33,264 nucleotides of DNA from an uncultured Clostridium sp. (GCA_946545015.1 CAMNMV010000012.1:1-33264); one strand, 5' to 3'; positions 16,301 through 24,945 are shown, counted from the first letter of the stretch. Program-made: numbers and translations. Notes: generated by a model from the letters alone, not told the origin.

Positions 16301-16834
16301 TTAATGATATGATATTACAACTTTTATATCTTTCTGAAACCAATCATAACTTCCAAATTTATTATTTCCACCTATTGAAATTGTATCAACTTTTCCATCA
16401 TTCCAAAATGCTAAACCTGCATCATTTAAATCTATAAGATCTATATTAGTAAATCCTGCTGATTTAAAATGTGCCTCTACAGTCTTATAATCCTTATCCT
16501 TTAAGTCTTCATAATTTCCAGCATTAACTTTTCCTTGAATTTTAGGAATAACATTAAAGAACAAATACGGACTTAAGAATATTATTATACACATTATCAT
16601 TATTATAATAAGTATTTTACTTTCTTTTGCTTCAGTTCTTGCGCGAATTGTTTCGGCGACATTAATATACTTTTTACTAACTTTTTTATTTACATTAACA
16701 TTATATTCTTTTTTTTCATTATCAAAATAAAATTCTTGCCTACAATATGGACAACACACTTGTGTATTATTTTTAGTAATCTCCATTTTAAGAGTTCCTC
16801 CACAATTAGGGCATGTCAATTTACACAATTTCAT
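16301..16834 (-). CDS. Zinc-ribbon membrane protein with PASTA-like C-terminus
   Basis: 177 residues. A zinc ribbon (CPNCGG, then CCPYC, about residues 8-31) is followed by a basic stretch and a membrane segment (about 74-96, LIIIMIMCIIIFLSPYLFF). An external domain at about 108-177 has the pattern DKDYKTVEAHFKSAGFTNIDLI and ends in KVVISY, like a PASTA domain. Proteins of this design sit with the ribbon inside and a sensor domain outside; the role is unknown. ATG at 16832-16834 follows GGAGGGG. It may start its own unit. Confidence 0.7.
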   Translation of the reverse strand: MKLCKLTCPNCGGTLKMEITKNNTQVCCPYCRQEFYFDNEKKEYNVNVNKKVSKKYINVAETIRARTEAKESKILIIIMIMCIIIFLSPYLFFNVIPKIQGKVNAGNYEDLKDKDYKTVEAHFKSAGFTNIDLIDLNDAGLAFWNDGKVDTISIGGNNKFGSYDWFQKDIKVVISYH

Positions 16835-16924
16835 ATATTATCCCCTCCGCTATTAACATTTTATAGTCATTTTTATTTAATATAATTTACTTATATATTA
16901 CCATTTTTTATATAACAATGCAAT

Positions 16925-16973
16925 AAAAATAAAAGCAAATAAAGTTTTCTAATCTTTATTTGCTTTTATTTTT
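16925..16973 (-). terminator. Intrinsic terminator of the metal-resistance operon
   Basis: Perfect 20-bp stem (16925-16944 with 16954-16973, core AAAAGCAAATAAAG) and a 9-nt loop. It ends right at the stop codon of the ATPase; a T-run forms the 3' arm on the minus strand. Confidence 0.88.
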
Positions 16974-18809
16974 TTAATTTTTTAATACTCTCAATGCATT
17001 TATTATTGCAATAATAGAAACTCCAACATCTGCAAAAACAGCAGCCCACATAGTTGCTAATCCTAATGCACTTAATATCAAAACTGCAACTTTAACAAAT
17101 ATTGCAAAAATAATATTTTCTTTTACTATTCTCATTGTTTTTTTAGATAGTTTAATTGCACTTGCAATTTTCGATGGTTCATCAGTCATAAGAACTATAT
17201 CAGCAGCTTCTATTGCAGCATCAGAGCCAACTGCTCCCATAGCAATACCAATATCCGATATTGCAAGTACAGGAGCATCATTAATTCCATCTCCGACAAA
17301 TACTAACTTTCCATTTGATGATTTTTCGTTTATTAATTCTTCAACTTTCTCAACTTTTTCATGTGGAAGTAATTCTGTATATACATTATCAATTCCTATT
17401 TTATTAGCAACATGTTCACCAATTTTTTTCTTATCACCAGTTAACATCGTAGTTTTTATTCCACTTTTATTCAATAATCTTATTACATATTCAGAATCCT
17501 CTTTTATTTTATCTGATATTGTTATATTACCTACATATTTTTCATCTACTGCAACATATACAATTGTTCCTAAATCATCGTTTTTCTCATAGTCAATTTT
17601 ATATTTTTCCATTAATTTGCTATTTCCAGATAAAACTTTGCTTCCTACAAAATCGCATTCAATTCCATAACCAGAAATTTCATTTACATTTGATACTAAT
17701 GTCTTATCAATATCTTTTCCATAAGCTTTTTTAATTGATTCAGCTATTGGATGATTTGAATATGCTTCACTATATGCTGCATATTTTAATAATTCATCTT
17801 CAGAAATATTATTAGGATTTATTTTCTGCACATCAAATATTCCTTCTGTCAAAGTACCTGTTTTATCAAATACTATAGTTTCTGCTTTGCTTAATGCTTC
17901 TAAGTAATTTCCACCTTTTATCAGAATTCCAATTTTAGAAGCACCACCAATTCCACCAAAGAAGCTAAGTGGTATTGATATTACTAAAGCACATGGACAA
18001 GATACTACTAAAAATGCTAAAGCTCTATATAACCAATTGCTAAATGTTGAAAAGTCTCCCATAATAATTGGTGGTAATAATGCAAGAAAAACAGCTATAA
18101 TTACAACTATTGGTGTATAATATTTTGCAAATTTAGTTATAAAGTTTTCAGATTTTGATTTTTTTGTACTTGCATTTTCCACTAGTTCTAATATTTTACT
18201 AACTGTTGATTCTTCAAATTCTTTAGTAACTTTTACTTTTAATAGACCATTTTGATTAATACTTCCACTTAAGATTTCACTTTTTATCTCTACTTTTCTA
18301 GGTACAGCCTCTCCTGTTAAAGCTTTAGTATCAATTAAAGATTCTCCTTCTACAACTATACCATCTAACGGAACTTTTTCTCCTGGTTTTATAAGAATAA
18401 TATCACCAATTTTAACTTCATCAGGATCTACTTTTTCCACATCATCATCTTTTATTAAATTAGCATAATCTGGTCTTATATCCATTAAACTAGATATTGA
18501 TTTCCTTGATTTATCAACAGCAAAACTTTGGAACAATTCTCCAACTTGATAAAATAGCATAACTGCAACAGCTTCTGGAAATTCCCCAATTGCAAAAGCT
18601 CCTATTGTGGCTATTGCCATTAGAAAGTTTTCATCGAAAACTTTGCCTTTTAAAATATTTCTTATTGCTTTTTTTAAAATATCTATTCCTACAATTAAAT
18701 AACTACAAACAAAAATTATTTTATTTATTAATCCATTATCAAATTTAATAAACATAGAAAACAAAAATAAAATTGCAGCAATTATTATTTTAATAGTTCT
18801 CTTTTTCAT
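16974..18809 (-). CDS. cadA: Zn/Cd/Pb-exporting P1B-type ATPase
   Basis: 611 residues. It pumps Zn2+, Cd2+ or Pb2+ out at the cost of ATP. The membrane metal site is SCPCALVIS, the phosphorylation site DKTGTLTEG, and the hinge GDGINDAPVL. SNHPIAESI is the conserved HP dipeptide, and ADVGVSII carries the Asp in the last helices that marks the Zn/Cd (P1B-2) subgroup. The N-terminal HMA domain found in many CadA proteins is missing and is encoded separately just upstream. ATG at 18807-18809 follows AGAGGAAAG. Last gene of the sensor-chaperone-pump operon. Confidence 0.93.
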   Translation of the reverse strand: MKKRTIKIIIAAILFLFSMFIKFDNGLINKIIFVCSYLIVGIDILKKAIRNILKGKVFDENFLMAIATIGAFAIGEFPEAVAVMLFYQVGELFQSFAVDKSRKSISSLMDIRPDYANLIKDDDVEKVDPDEVKIGDIILIKPGEKVPLDGIVVEGESLIDTKALTGEAVPRKVEIKSEILSGSINQNGLLKVKVTKEFEESTVSKILELVENASTKKSKSENFITKFAKYYTPIVVIIAVFLALLPPIIMGDFSTFSNWLYRALAFLVVSCPCALVISIPLSFFGGIGGASKIGILIKGGNYLEALSKAETIVFDKTGTLTEGIFDVQKINPNNISEDELLKYAAYSEAYSNHPIAESIKKAYGKDIDKTLVSNVNEISGYGIECDFVGSKVLSGNSKLMEKYKIDYEKNDDLGTIVYVAVDEKYVGNITISDKIKEDSEYVIRLLNKSGIKTTMLTGDKKKIGEHVANKIGIDNVYTELLPHEKVEKVEELINEKSSNGKLVFVGDGINDAPVLAISDIGIAMGAVGSDAAIEAADIVLMTDEPSKIASAIKLSKKTMRIVKENIIFAIFVKVAVLILSALGLATMWAAVFADVGVSIIAIINALRVLKN

Positions 18810-18820
18810 AACTCTTTCCT

Positions 18821-19042
18821 CTACATTCTTTCTATAGTTGCATCAGGCTCTTCTTTCTTTATTACTTTTTTAACTTTTTCCATAATATCATCTTCTATTT
18901 CATCTGCAAATTCTAATACCATTTTTTCAGTAATAAAACTTATAGATGCACTCTCCATCCCTTCTATTTTTTGTAGAGCTCTTTCTAATTCAGCTGCACA
19001 ATTTGCACAGTCTATTCCTTTAATTTTAAATTTTACTTTCAT
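18821..19042 (-). CDS. Stand-alone HMA metal-binding protein
   Basis: 73 residues, one ferredoxin-like HMA domain. The metal site is GIDCANCA (residues 8-15), giving Cys-x-x-Cys. It is placed 11 nt before the pump gene, which lacks this domain, so it most likely delivers metal to the pump or senses it as a detached regulatory domain. ATG at 19040-19042 follows AGGAGG. Confidence 0.9.
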   Translation of the reverse strand: MKVKFKIKGIDCANCAAELERALQKIEGMESASISFITEKMVLEFADEIEDDIMEKVKKVIKKEEPDATIERM

Positions 19043-19053
19043 AATTATTCCTC

Positions 19054-19416
19054 CTACCTTCTATGTTCTATATGTTCAAATCCAACTTCAAAGACTTCTT
19101 GAACATGTTCATCATCTAATTCATAAAAAACTTCTTTTCCTATTTTTTTACATTTTACAATTCCACTTCTTCTAAGAGTACTTAATTGATGTGATATTGA
19201 TGATTTACTCATACCTAAAACATTTGCAATATCACATACACACATTGCATTTTGATCTAAGGCATATAAAATTTTTACTCGCGTTGTATCACCTAATATC
19301 TTAAAAAATTCTGCAAGCTTAATTAATAATTCGTCATCTTGCATTTTCTTTAAAGTATCTTCAACAATCTCTTTATGTATTATATTACAATCACAAACAA
19401 ATTCGTTCTTTGGCAT
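19054..19416 (-). CDS. cadC: ArsR/SmtB-family metal-sensing repressor (CadC type)
   Basis: 120 residues from the ATG at 19414-19416, behind AAGGAGG; an upstream start would overlap the operator. Winged helix at about 28-100, recognition helix SKSSISHQLSTLRRSG. Two metal sites can be read. The alpha3N site has C8 and C10 (VCDC) with C59 and C61 (CVCD). The alpha5 site has D102-x-H104 and H115-x-x-H118, matching the spacing in CzrA/SmtB. Having both resembles S. aureus CadC. It should repress its own operon and release on Cd, Pb or Zn binding. Two dyads in the promoter are its likely operators. Confidence 0.92.
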   Translation of the reverse strand: MPKNEFVCDCNIIHKEIVEDTLKKMQDDELLIKLAEFFKILGDTTRVKILYALDQNAMCVCDIANVLGMSKSSISHQLSTLRRSGIVKCKKIGKEVFYELDDEHVQEVFEVGFEHIEHRR

Positions 19417-19473
19417 TTGGATTCCTCCTTTTTGAAAATATAAATTTATTAATATATTATATTTTATGTTAAC

Positions 19474-19493
19474 AGTTGAGCATTTATTCAACT
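19474..19493. promoter_or_regulatory. Candidate operator 2 for the ArsR-type repressor
   Basis: Imperfect dyad AGTTGA-N8-TCAACT between the -10 box and the cadC start. TTGAATAAATGCTCAA resembles the cadO-type half-sites bound by ArsR/SmtB proteins. Confidence 0.6.
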
Positions 19494-19502
19494 ATTAATT
19501 TA

Positions 19503-19532
19503 ATTATAATTGAATTAATATTCAATTGTCAA
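19503..19532 (-). promoter_or_regulatory. Metal operon promoter with embedded operator
   Basis: TTGACA (19527-19532), 18 bp, TATAAT (19503-19508). The 18-bp spacer is itself a perfect dyad, ATTGAAT-ATTA-ATTCAAT (19509-19526), so a bound repressor would cover the whole space between the boxes. Confidence 0.8.
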
Positions 19533-19558
19533 TACAAAATATAAAATTTTCCAACAAA

Positions 19559-19589
19559 AAAGCACTAAATATAAAATATCTAGTACTTT
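19559..19589 (-). terminator. Intrinsic terminator of the CobW-family gene
   Basis: 14-bp stem (19559-19572 with 19576-19589) that is fully paired only on the minus strand, where two positions are G-U wobbles; on the plus strand they would be A-C mismatches. TTTTTTG follows. It lies 9 nt past the stop. Confidence 0.82.
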
Positions 19590-19597
19590 AAAATCAA

Positions 19598-20842
19598 TTA
19601 TTTATCTAAGCATTTATCCAAAGCTTCTATTATAGCTTTTTTATCCATATCTTGTCCTATAAAGACTAATTTCATTAATCTATCTCCATATTTTTCATCC
19701 CAATCATTTAATACACCTGGGTTTTGGGCAAAAACCATATCTTGTTCCGCCTTTGGTAATGATGCAATCCATTGACCAGCTTGATCTGCTCCTATTTGTT
19801 TTCCTGATTGTTCAAATACATATGATGATTCTGGCTCATCTGAAAACCAAATTATACCTTTACATCTAATTATATTTTTTGGGAAATTAGAAGCAAATTT
19901 ATCAAATTCATCTCTATTAAATGGTGCTCTTCTGAAATATACAAATGTTCCTATTCCGTATTCTTCTACCTCACCTTCTCCATGATGATGATGGTGATGA
20001 TGATGTTCATGTTCGTGATGTCCTTCATGGTCGTGATCTTCATCATGTTCATGATCATGTTCTTCATGTTGATGATGTTCTTCGTGCTCATCCTCTTCTT
20101 CATTATCAGTTCTATTTAATTCTTCAATCCAAGCAGCTGACATTGAAGCTTCTTCAAAATTAAATGAATTTGTATCTAATATTTTACTTACATCTACTTT
20201 TCCATAATTTGTTTCAATTATTTCGGCTTTTGGTTGTAATGATCTAATTATTGCTTTTACTCTGTTTAATTCATCATCTTCTAATTCATCAACTTTATTT
20301 AATACTATCTTATTACAAAATTCAATTTGTTGAATTAATAAATTTTCAATATCTTCATCATCAATATCTTTTTTTACTAAATTATCACCACAATTAAATT
20401 CATCTCTTAAACGTAGAGCATCTACAACTGTTACAACATTATCTAATCTACAAATTTTTGGTAATCCATATTGTTCAGTTTGTTCAGATAAAACAGTTAT
20501 TGTTTGTGCAATTGGTAATGGTTCACAAACCCCACTTGCTTCTATTAATATATAATCAAACTTTCTTGTTTTAATTATATCAACTATTTGTTGCATTAAG
20601 TCTACCTTTAATGTACAACAAATACAACCATTTTGTAATGGAACTAAACTTGAATCTTCTTCTTGAACGATTCCTCCCTTTCCTATTAAATCAGCATCAA
20701 TATTTACTTCTCCTATATCATTTACAATTACAGCTACTTTATATCCTTCTTGATTATTTAATACATGATTAATTAATGTTGTTTTTCCAGCTCCTAAGTA
20801 TCCTGTTAATACTGTAATTGGTACTATTTTATTTTCACTCAT
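19598..20842 (-). CDS. CobW/COG0523 GTPase with His-rich loop, probable zinc metallochaperone
   Basis: 414 residues. Walker A GYLGAGKTT (residues 14-22), the family's metal motif GCICC (CxCC, near residue 73), Walker B-like ILIEASGVCEP and the G4 motif LNKVDE are intact. Between the GTPase and C-terminal CobW_C domain lies a low-complexity His/Asp/Glu tract of about 45 residues (for example HHHHHHHHGEG) that would buffer zinc. COG0523 proteins use GTP to insert metal into client enzymes. It sits beside the Zn/Cd exporter operon but has its own promoter. ATG at 20840-20842 follows AAAAGGAG. Client unknown. Confidence 0.9.
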   Translation of the reverse strand: MSENKIVPITVLTGYLGAGKTTLINHVLNNQEGYKVAVIVNDIGEVNIDADLIGKGGIVQEEDSSLVPLQNGCICCTLKVDLMQQIVDIIKTRKFDYILIEASGVCEPLPIAQTITVLSEQTEQYGLPKICRLDNVVTVVDALRLRDEFNCGDNLVKKDIDDEDIENLLIQQIEFCNKIVLNKVDELEDDELNRVKAIIRSLQPKAEIIETNYGKVDVSKILDTNSFNFEEASMSAAWIEELNRTDNEEEDEHEEHHQHEEHDHEHDEDHDHEGHHEHEHHHHHHHHGEGEVEEYGIGTFVYFRRAPFNRDEFDKFASNFPKNIIRCKGIIWFSDEPESSYVFEQSGKQIGADQAGQWIASLPKAEQDMVFAQNPGVLNDWDEKYGDRLMKLVFIGQDMDKKAIIEALDKCLDK

Positions 20843-20880
20843 ATTAATAATCTCCTTTTCACTTTTATTTTTCTTGTAGT

Positions 20881-20909
20881 ATTATATAACTTTTCTAATT
20901 ATAAATCAA
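20881..20909 (-). promoter_or_regulatory. Promoter of the CobW-family gene
   Basis: TTGATT (20904-20909), 17 bp, TATAAT (20881-20886). I saw no clear Zur-box dyad around it. Confidence 0.65.
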
Positions 20910-20939
20910 GTAAATCTTCTTTACTGCTTACATAACAAA

Positions 20940-20972
20940 GAAAAATTCCTGTACAAGAACCAGGAATTTTTC
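20940..20972 (-). terminator. Intrinsic terminator after the beta-helix gene
   Basis: 12-bp stem GAAAAATTCCTG (20940-20951) with its complement (20961-20972), 9-nt loop, then TTTG on the minus strand. Confidence 0.8.
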
Positions 20973-20997
20973 TTTTATAAAATTTATTTTTATTATT

Positions 20998-22383
20998 TTA
21001 ATTTATAGCAGTTCCATTTACATATAATTTATATCCATTAAAATTTATATTACTATATGAAGAATCTTCATCATCTAATGATGTTATATAACTATCACCA
21101 GTCAATACTAATTTTGATGAACTATCCAATTTTATGCTTATACTTTTAGCAGTATTTCCTCCATTTATTGTTCCTTCTAAAGAACTGTATTGTGTTAAAT
21201 TAATTTCTGCAGTACTAATGTCATCAACCTCAATATTTCCACTTAGTTCTTGTTTTTTAGCATTTAAAGTTACAGTTCCTCCATTACTTCCACTTTTTCC
21301 CCATTCAGAAGTCCCTTCAACTTTTAATAATAAATTACTCCCATATTTCATTATATTATTTTCTAAATTTATTACTGCATTTGTATTTGTTATAAAGAAA
21401 AATGGTGATGTTTTATAATAATCTGAATTTGAATCTATTTCTAATGTTGAATCTGTTGCAGTTAATGTACCAGTTCCTTCTCCTGCATCTCCAGACATAC
21501 TTTGATAAATCATTATTCCACAATTATCTACTTCTTTTCTATTTCCTTTTCCAGAACATATTAGATTAGATTTTGTTACAGTTGCAGAATTTTTTCCTTC
21601 TATAACAACCATTTGTGCTCCAGTTGCCGTACCTTCAGTATTTTCTATTGAAATATCCCCTGTTGAATAAATTATAGGTGATCCTGCACCTTTTGTTGAT
21701 AATTTTGAATTTTTAGCAATTACAGTTCCTTCACCTCTATCTGTTGCAAGTGTTGCACAACTTCCTCCATCTGTTGAAATTGTAACATTATCAGCTTCAA
21801 TATATCCTCCATAAGTACTATCTAACCCTCTAGAAGATGAACTTCCTGTTGTTATTATTTCTGTATCATAAATATATACTTTAGAATTTTCTCCTGTGGC
21901 AAATACTGCATTTGCACCTTTAGCATCTGTAGTTATTTTAGAATTTTTTATCGTTGTCGTTCCATTTGAAGTTGTTAAAATTCCTGCATTCACGCCATAA
22001 AACTCACTATTTTCTGTATTTGATGAATCACCTGTTTTGTTTATTGTTGCACCATCTAAAGTTAAGTTTCCTCCTTCTGAAACTTTAATTGCTGATTCAT
22101 CTACATTTGTTGTGGAATAATTTCCATTTAAAGTTTGTTCATTTGTAATTTCAGTTGCGCCTTTTGTTTCCACTGATGAACTAGAATTACCTCCATGTTC
22201 TCCTCCATTTCCACCAGGCATACTTGGTTTTTCTCCATTTTCTTGCATTGCTTGAAAATTTTGTGACGAATTACTTTCAGTTTGCTTATTATTAATTAAT
22301 TCAATTGTTTTATAAATTCCAAATATTAAAACAGCAAGTAAAACAATAATTAAAATTAATGTTATAATTGTTTTCTTTTTCAT
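20998..22383 (-). CDS. Secreted or anchored right-handed beta-helix protein
   Basis: 461 residues. An N-terminal membrane segment (5-29) follows MKKK. A Gly/Pro/Ser-rich linker (about 45-75, PSMPGGNGGEHGG) leads to a long Ser/Thr/Asn-rich domain of short strand repeats (GNLTLDGATINKTG, TTTIKNSKITTDAKG, ADNVTISTDGG, GTVIAKNSKLSTKG), typical of parallel beta-helix surface proteins that bind or cleave carbohydrate. Few charged clusters suitable for lyase catalysis are evident, so adhesion or binding is as likely. The start at 22383 is odd: the only good SD (AAAGGAG) lies over 40 nt upstream, with a hairpin between. It follows the small membrane protein gene, probably in one operon. Confidence 0.75.
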   Translation of the reverse strand: MKKKTIITLILIIVLLAVLIFGIYKTIELINNKQTESNSSQNFQAMQENGEKPSMPGGNGGEHGGNSSSSVETKGATEITNEQTLNGNYSTTNVDESAIKVSEGGNLTLDGATINKTGDSSNTENSEFYGVNAGILTTSNGTTTIKNSKITTDAKGANAVFATGENSKVYIYDTEIITTGSSSSRGLDSTYGGYIEADNVTISTDGGSCATLATDRGEGTVIAKNSKLSTKGAGSPIIYSTGDISIENTEGTATGAQMVVIEGKNSATVTKSNLICSGKGNRKEVDNCGIMIYQSMSGDAGEGTGTLTATDSTLEIDSNSDYYKTSPFFFITNTNAVINLENNIMKYGSNLLLKVEGTSEWGKSGSNGGTVTLNAKKQELSGNIEVDDISTAEINLTQYSSLEGTINGGNTAKSISIKLDSSSKLVLTGDSYITSLDDEDSSYSNINFNGYKLYVNGTAIN

Positions 22384-22397
22384 TTTACTAATAAGTA

Positions 22398-22438
22398 CTA
22401 GTTTAAAGATTTTTAAGCTAGCACCGCTCCTTTCTTTT
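22398..22438 (-). promoter_or_regulatory. SD and hairpin element before the beta-helix gene
   Basis: AAAGGAG (within 22427-22438) is separated from the ATG at 22383 by a small stem-loop, CTAG-c-TTAAA with TTTAA-a-CTAG (22398-22421). Folding the hairpin would shorten the SD-to-start gap to about 20 nt. A three-codon frame GTG CTA GCT TAA starts just after the SD. Confidence 0.4.
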
Positions 22439-22449
22439 AAATTATTTTA

Positions 22450-22677
22450 TTAAACATTTGATTCTTGCACATTTTCTGATTTACTATTATCAGGTTTTTC
22501 TGGTGGTGTTCCACCTTTAAAATCTTCTCCATCTGGCATTTGTGGTCTTTCATCTCTACTATTAGTTATATTTTGTTTTTCTGCTGATTTAGAATTCTCA
22601 TATATAAAAAATCCACCTGTAGTAAGTATAGCTCCTACTAATAATCCTATAATAAATATTAAAGCTTTGTTTTTCAT
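22450..22677 (-). CDS. Small membrane-anchored protein, 75 residues
   Basis: MKNK then a membrane segment or signal anchor (about 5-27, ALIFIIGLLVGAILTTGGFFIY), then a hydrophilic tail rich in Pro, Asp, Lys and Glu (PQMPDGEDFKGG, PPEKPDN). The tail resembles the linker of the beta-helix protein encoded next (PSMPGGNGGEHGG), suggesting the two share a surface location. ATG at 22675-22677 follows GAGGAGG. First gene of the pair. Specific function unknown. Confidence 0.65.
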   Translation of the reverse strand: MKNKALIFIIGLLVGAILTTGGFFIYENSKSAEKQNITNSRDERPQMPDGEDFKGGTPPEKPDNSKSENVQESNV

Positions 22678-22777
22678 AATTTTTTCCTCCTCGTTTTTAT
22701 TTTATAGAAAATTTTATTTATCCCATTTCTATGTTAACCTAATTATAGATACTCTTCCTTAAAATTAACTTAAAATA

Positions 22778-22817
22778 AAAAATTAGTAAAAACTTTTATT
22801 TGTTTTTACTAATTTTT
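22778..22817 (-). terminator. Intrinsic terminator of the alpha-amylase gene
   Basis: Perfect 16-bp stem AAAAATTAGTAAAAAC (22778-22793) with its complement (22802-22817), 8-nt loop, followed by TTTTA on the minus strand; 6 nt beyond the stop. Confidence 0.88.
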
Positions 22818-22823
22818 CATACT

Positions 22824-24269
22824 TTATTTCATTATCCAAACTGATACAGATCTTCCTTTAACTTTAAAACATCCACATCCCTCTTCATCAATAATAACTT
22901 CTTCATCACAATGTCCTAATGCATCTATGAAAGTACAACCTTCAAACTCTTCTCCCATAAACATTCTTTTTTCTCCATCTTCTGTATTTGATATAACAAC
23001 TGCTAGTCCTGATTTTTCGTGTTCTAAATCTCCTTGTCTTGTCCAACCTATATAATTTGGATGGTCAAAATAATCAATTTGATTTCCATAGGCCCTTTCT
23101 TTACGTAAAAATAATAATGTATCTAAGTCTTCCATTTTTTCTATATTATTATGTGGTATTCCATAATAATCCCCATAAAAAACACATGGATATCCTTCAT
23201 TCCTTAATAAAATGATTGAATATGCAATTGGTTTAAACCATGGTTCTACAAAACTTTGTAAAGCTTGATCTGGTTGAGTATCATGATTATCTACAAATGT
23301 TACAGCCATACTTGAATTTTCTTTTACTAATGTATTATCTAATATCTTTGTTAAATCATAATCCCATGAGGTTGATGCTGCAAAAAAATTATAATGAAGT
23401 GGTACATCAAATAATGATATTTGTCCTTCTGTACTTGTTATGTATTGATGTAATTTAGAAATATCTCCAGACCAATATTCTCCCACTGTATAAAGTTGTT
23501 TTCCAGTTTCTTCTCTTAAATACTTTATCCAATCTTTATAAAAAAATGCTGGTATGTGTTTTATAGCATCCAGTCTAAAGCCATCTACTTTTGTCATATC
23601 TAGATACCATTTCCCCCATCTTTTACATTCTTCAACAACTTTTTCGTTATAAAAATCTAAATCTGCTCCCATTAAATAATCGTAATTTCCATATTCTTCG
23701 TCAACTTCGCCATTCCACTCTTTATCTTTAAATCTAAATAATGCATTTTCACCCGTTTCATCATTATAATCTATCCCATCAAAATGAGTCCAATTCCATT
23801 CGAAATCAGAATATTTATGTTTTCTTCCTGGAAATGTAAATTTCGTTGCAACTTTTATTCTTTCTTCGTTATCTGATATTTGACGATTATGATCACCAAA
23901 ATCTATTTTAGTTGCTGGAATAGTTTGAAATGCATCTGCTCCCATTTTATGATTTAACACAATATCAGCATAACTTTCTATACCGTTTTGTCTTAATACT
24001 TGAATCATTTCCAAATACTCATCTTTTGATCCATATTTAGTTTTTACTGTTCCTTTTTGATCGAATTCTCCTAAATCATATACATCATATGCAGCATAAC
24101 CAACTTCATCTTTCCCACTAAATCCTTTGTATGCTGGTGGCAACCAAAGTGCTGTTATACCTTTTTGTGAAAGTTTTTCAGCATTTCTTATTATATCATT
24201 CCATAAATTTTGTTTGCAGTCCATAAACCATTCAAAATATTGCATTATAACACCATTTAATCTTCTCAT
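22824..24269 (-). CDS. Cytoplasmic alpha-amylase (GH13, subfamily 5-like)
   Basis: 481 residues with no signal peptide, so it acts inside the cell on glycogen or imported maltodextrins. The opening NGVIMQYFEWF and the early TALWLPPAYKG are typical of liquefying-type amylases. Conserved regions in order: ADIVLNHKMG (region I), DGFRLDAIKHI with the nucleophile Asp (II), YTVGEYW with the acid/base Glu (III) and VTFVDNHDTQ with the stabilising Asp (IV). The (beta/alpha)8 barrel and C-terminal beta domain are full length. ATG at 24267-24269 follows AAGGAG. Single-gene unit, divergent from the hotdog thioesterase. Confidence 0.95.
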   Translation of the reverse strand: MRRLNGVIMQYFEWFMDCKQNLWNDIIRNAEKLSQKGITALWLPPAYKGFSGKDEVGYAAYDVYDLGEFDQKGTVKTKYGSKDEYLEMIQVLRQNGIESYADIVLNHKMGADAFQTIPATKIDFGDHNRQISDNEERIKVATKFTFPGRKHKYSDFEWNWTHFDGIDYNDETGENALFRFKDKEWNGEVDEEYGNYDYLMGADLDFYNEKVVEECKRWGKWYLDMTKVDGFRLDAIKHIPAFFYKDWIKYLREETGKQLYTVGEYWSGDISKLHQYITSTEGQISLFDVPLHYNFFAASTSWDYDLTKILDNTLVKENSSMAVTFVDNHDTQPDQALQSFVEPWFKPIAYSIILLRNEGYPCVFYGDYYGIPHNNIEKMEDLDTLLFLRKERAYGNQIDYFDHPNYIGWTRQGDLEHEKSGLAVVISNTEDGEKRMFMGEEFEGCTFIDALGHCDEEVIIDEEGCGCFKVKGRSVSVWIMK

Positions 24270-24322
24270 GTTAAACTCCTTAAAATTAAATTTATTTCCA
24301 ATTATTTACTTCTTATAGTGGT

Positions 24323-24331
24323 ATTATATCA
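24323..24331 (-). promoter_or_regulatory. Extended -10 promoter of the alpha-amylase gene
   Basis: TGATATAAT on the minus strand is an extended -10 box (TGn plus TATAAT) with no convincing -35 at 17 bp. About 54 nt separate it from the start codon. Confidence 0.55.
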
Positions 24332-24357
24332 CTAATTTTGTAATAACAAGTATAAAA

Positions 24358-24386
24358 TTGACTTTTTAATAGAATTTTTATATAAT
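24358..24386 (+). promoter_or_regulatory. Promoter of the hotdog thioesterase gene
   Basis: TTGACT (24358-24363), 17 bp, TATAAT (24381-24386). Leader of about 28 nt. Confidence 0.78.
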
Positions 24387-24420
24387 ATTTTTCGTAAAGG
24401 AAAACAAAGGAGATTTTAAG

Positions 24421-24843
24421 ATGGTTTATAAATTTGAAAGAAAAATAAATTATTATGAAACAGATAAAATGGGAGTTGTACATCACTCTAATTATATACG
24501 CTTTTTAGAAGAAGCAAGATGTAAATTTTTAGATGATATTGGATTACCATATTCTACTATAGAAGATAGTGGTATTATGATTCCTGTTCTTGGTGTTAAC
24601 TGTTCTTATAAATATCATGTAACTTTTAATGATACTTTAGTTATAAATCTTGCAATAACCGAATTTTCAGGAGTTAAAATGAAAGTAAATTATATTCTTA
24701 CTGATAAAAAAACAGGAGCAACTGTAATGATTGCTGAAACAAAACATTGTTTTACAGATAAAAATATGAAACCAATAAGCTTAAAGAAACATTTCCCTGA
24801 TATGTTTGAAAAAATAGAAAATATAGTTGATGAATTAAAATAA
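24421..24843 (+). CDS. Acyl-CoA thioesterase of the YbgC/4HBT hotdog family
   Basis: 140 residues, single hotdog domain. YYETDKMGVVHHSNYIRFLEEAR (residues 11-33) holds the conserved Asp and the following helix of YbgC-type enzymes, and ISLKKHFPDMF is a usual family C-terminus. It hydrolyses short or aromatic acyl-CoA thioesters in the cytoplasm. ATG at 24421 follows AAAGGAG. Monocistronic or weakly joined to the next gene; no Tol-Pal genes accompany it, as expected outside Gram-negatives. Confidence 0.9.
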   Translation: MVYKFERKINYYETDKMGVVHHSNYIRFLEEARCKFLDDIGLPYSTIEDSGIMIPVLGVNCSYKYHVTFNDTLVINLAITEFSGVKMKVNYILTDKKTGATVMIAETKHCFTDKNMKPISLKKHFPDMFEKIENIVDELK

Positions 24844-24945
24844 AATTTTTCATATTTTTACATTTTTTCTCTTTATATTTTTTTAATAATATGATAGAAT
24901 ATTAAATAATAATGTCAAAAGATAAATTTTTAGGAGGAATAATCA

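Noticed and set aside
19975..20100. Repeat-like ATG/GATGAT tract
   Set aside because: It encodes the His/Asp/Glu-rich zinc-buffering loop of the CobW-family GTPase; not a CRISPR or tandem DNA repeat.
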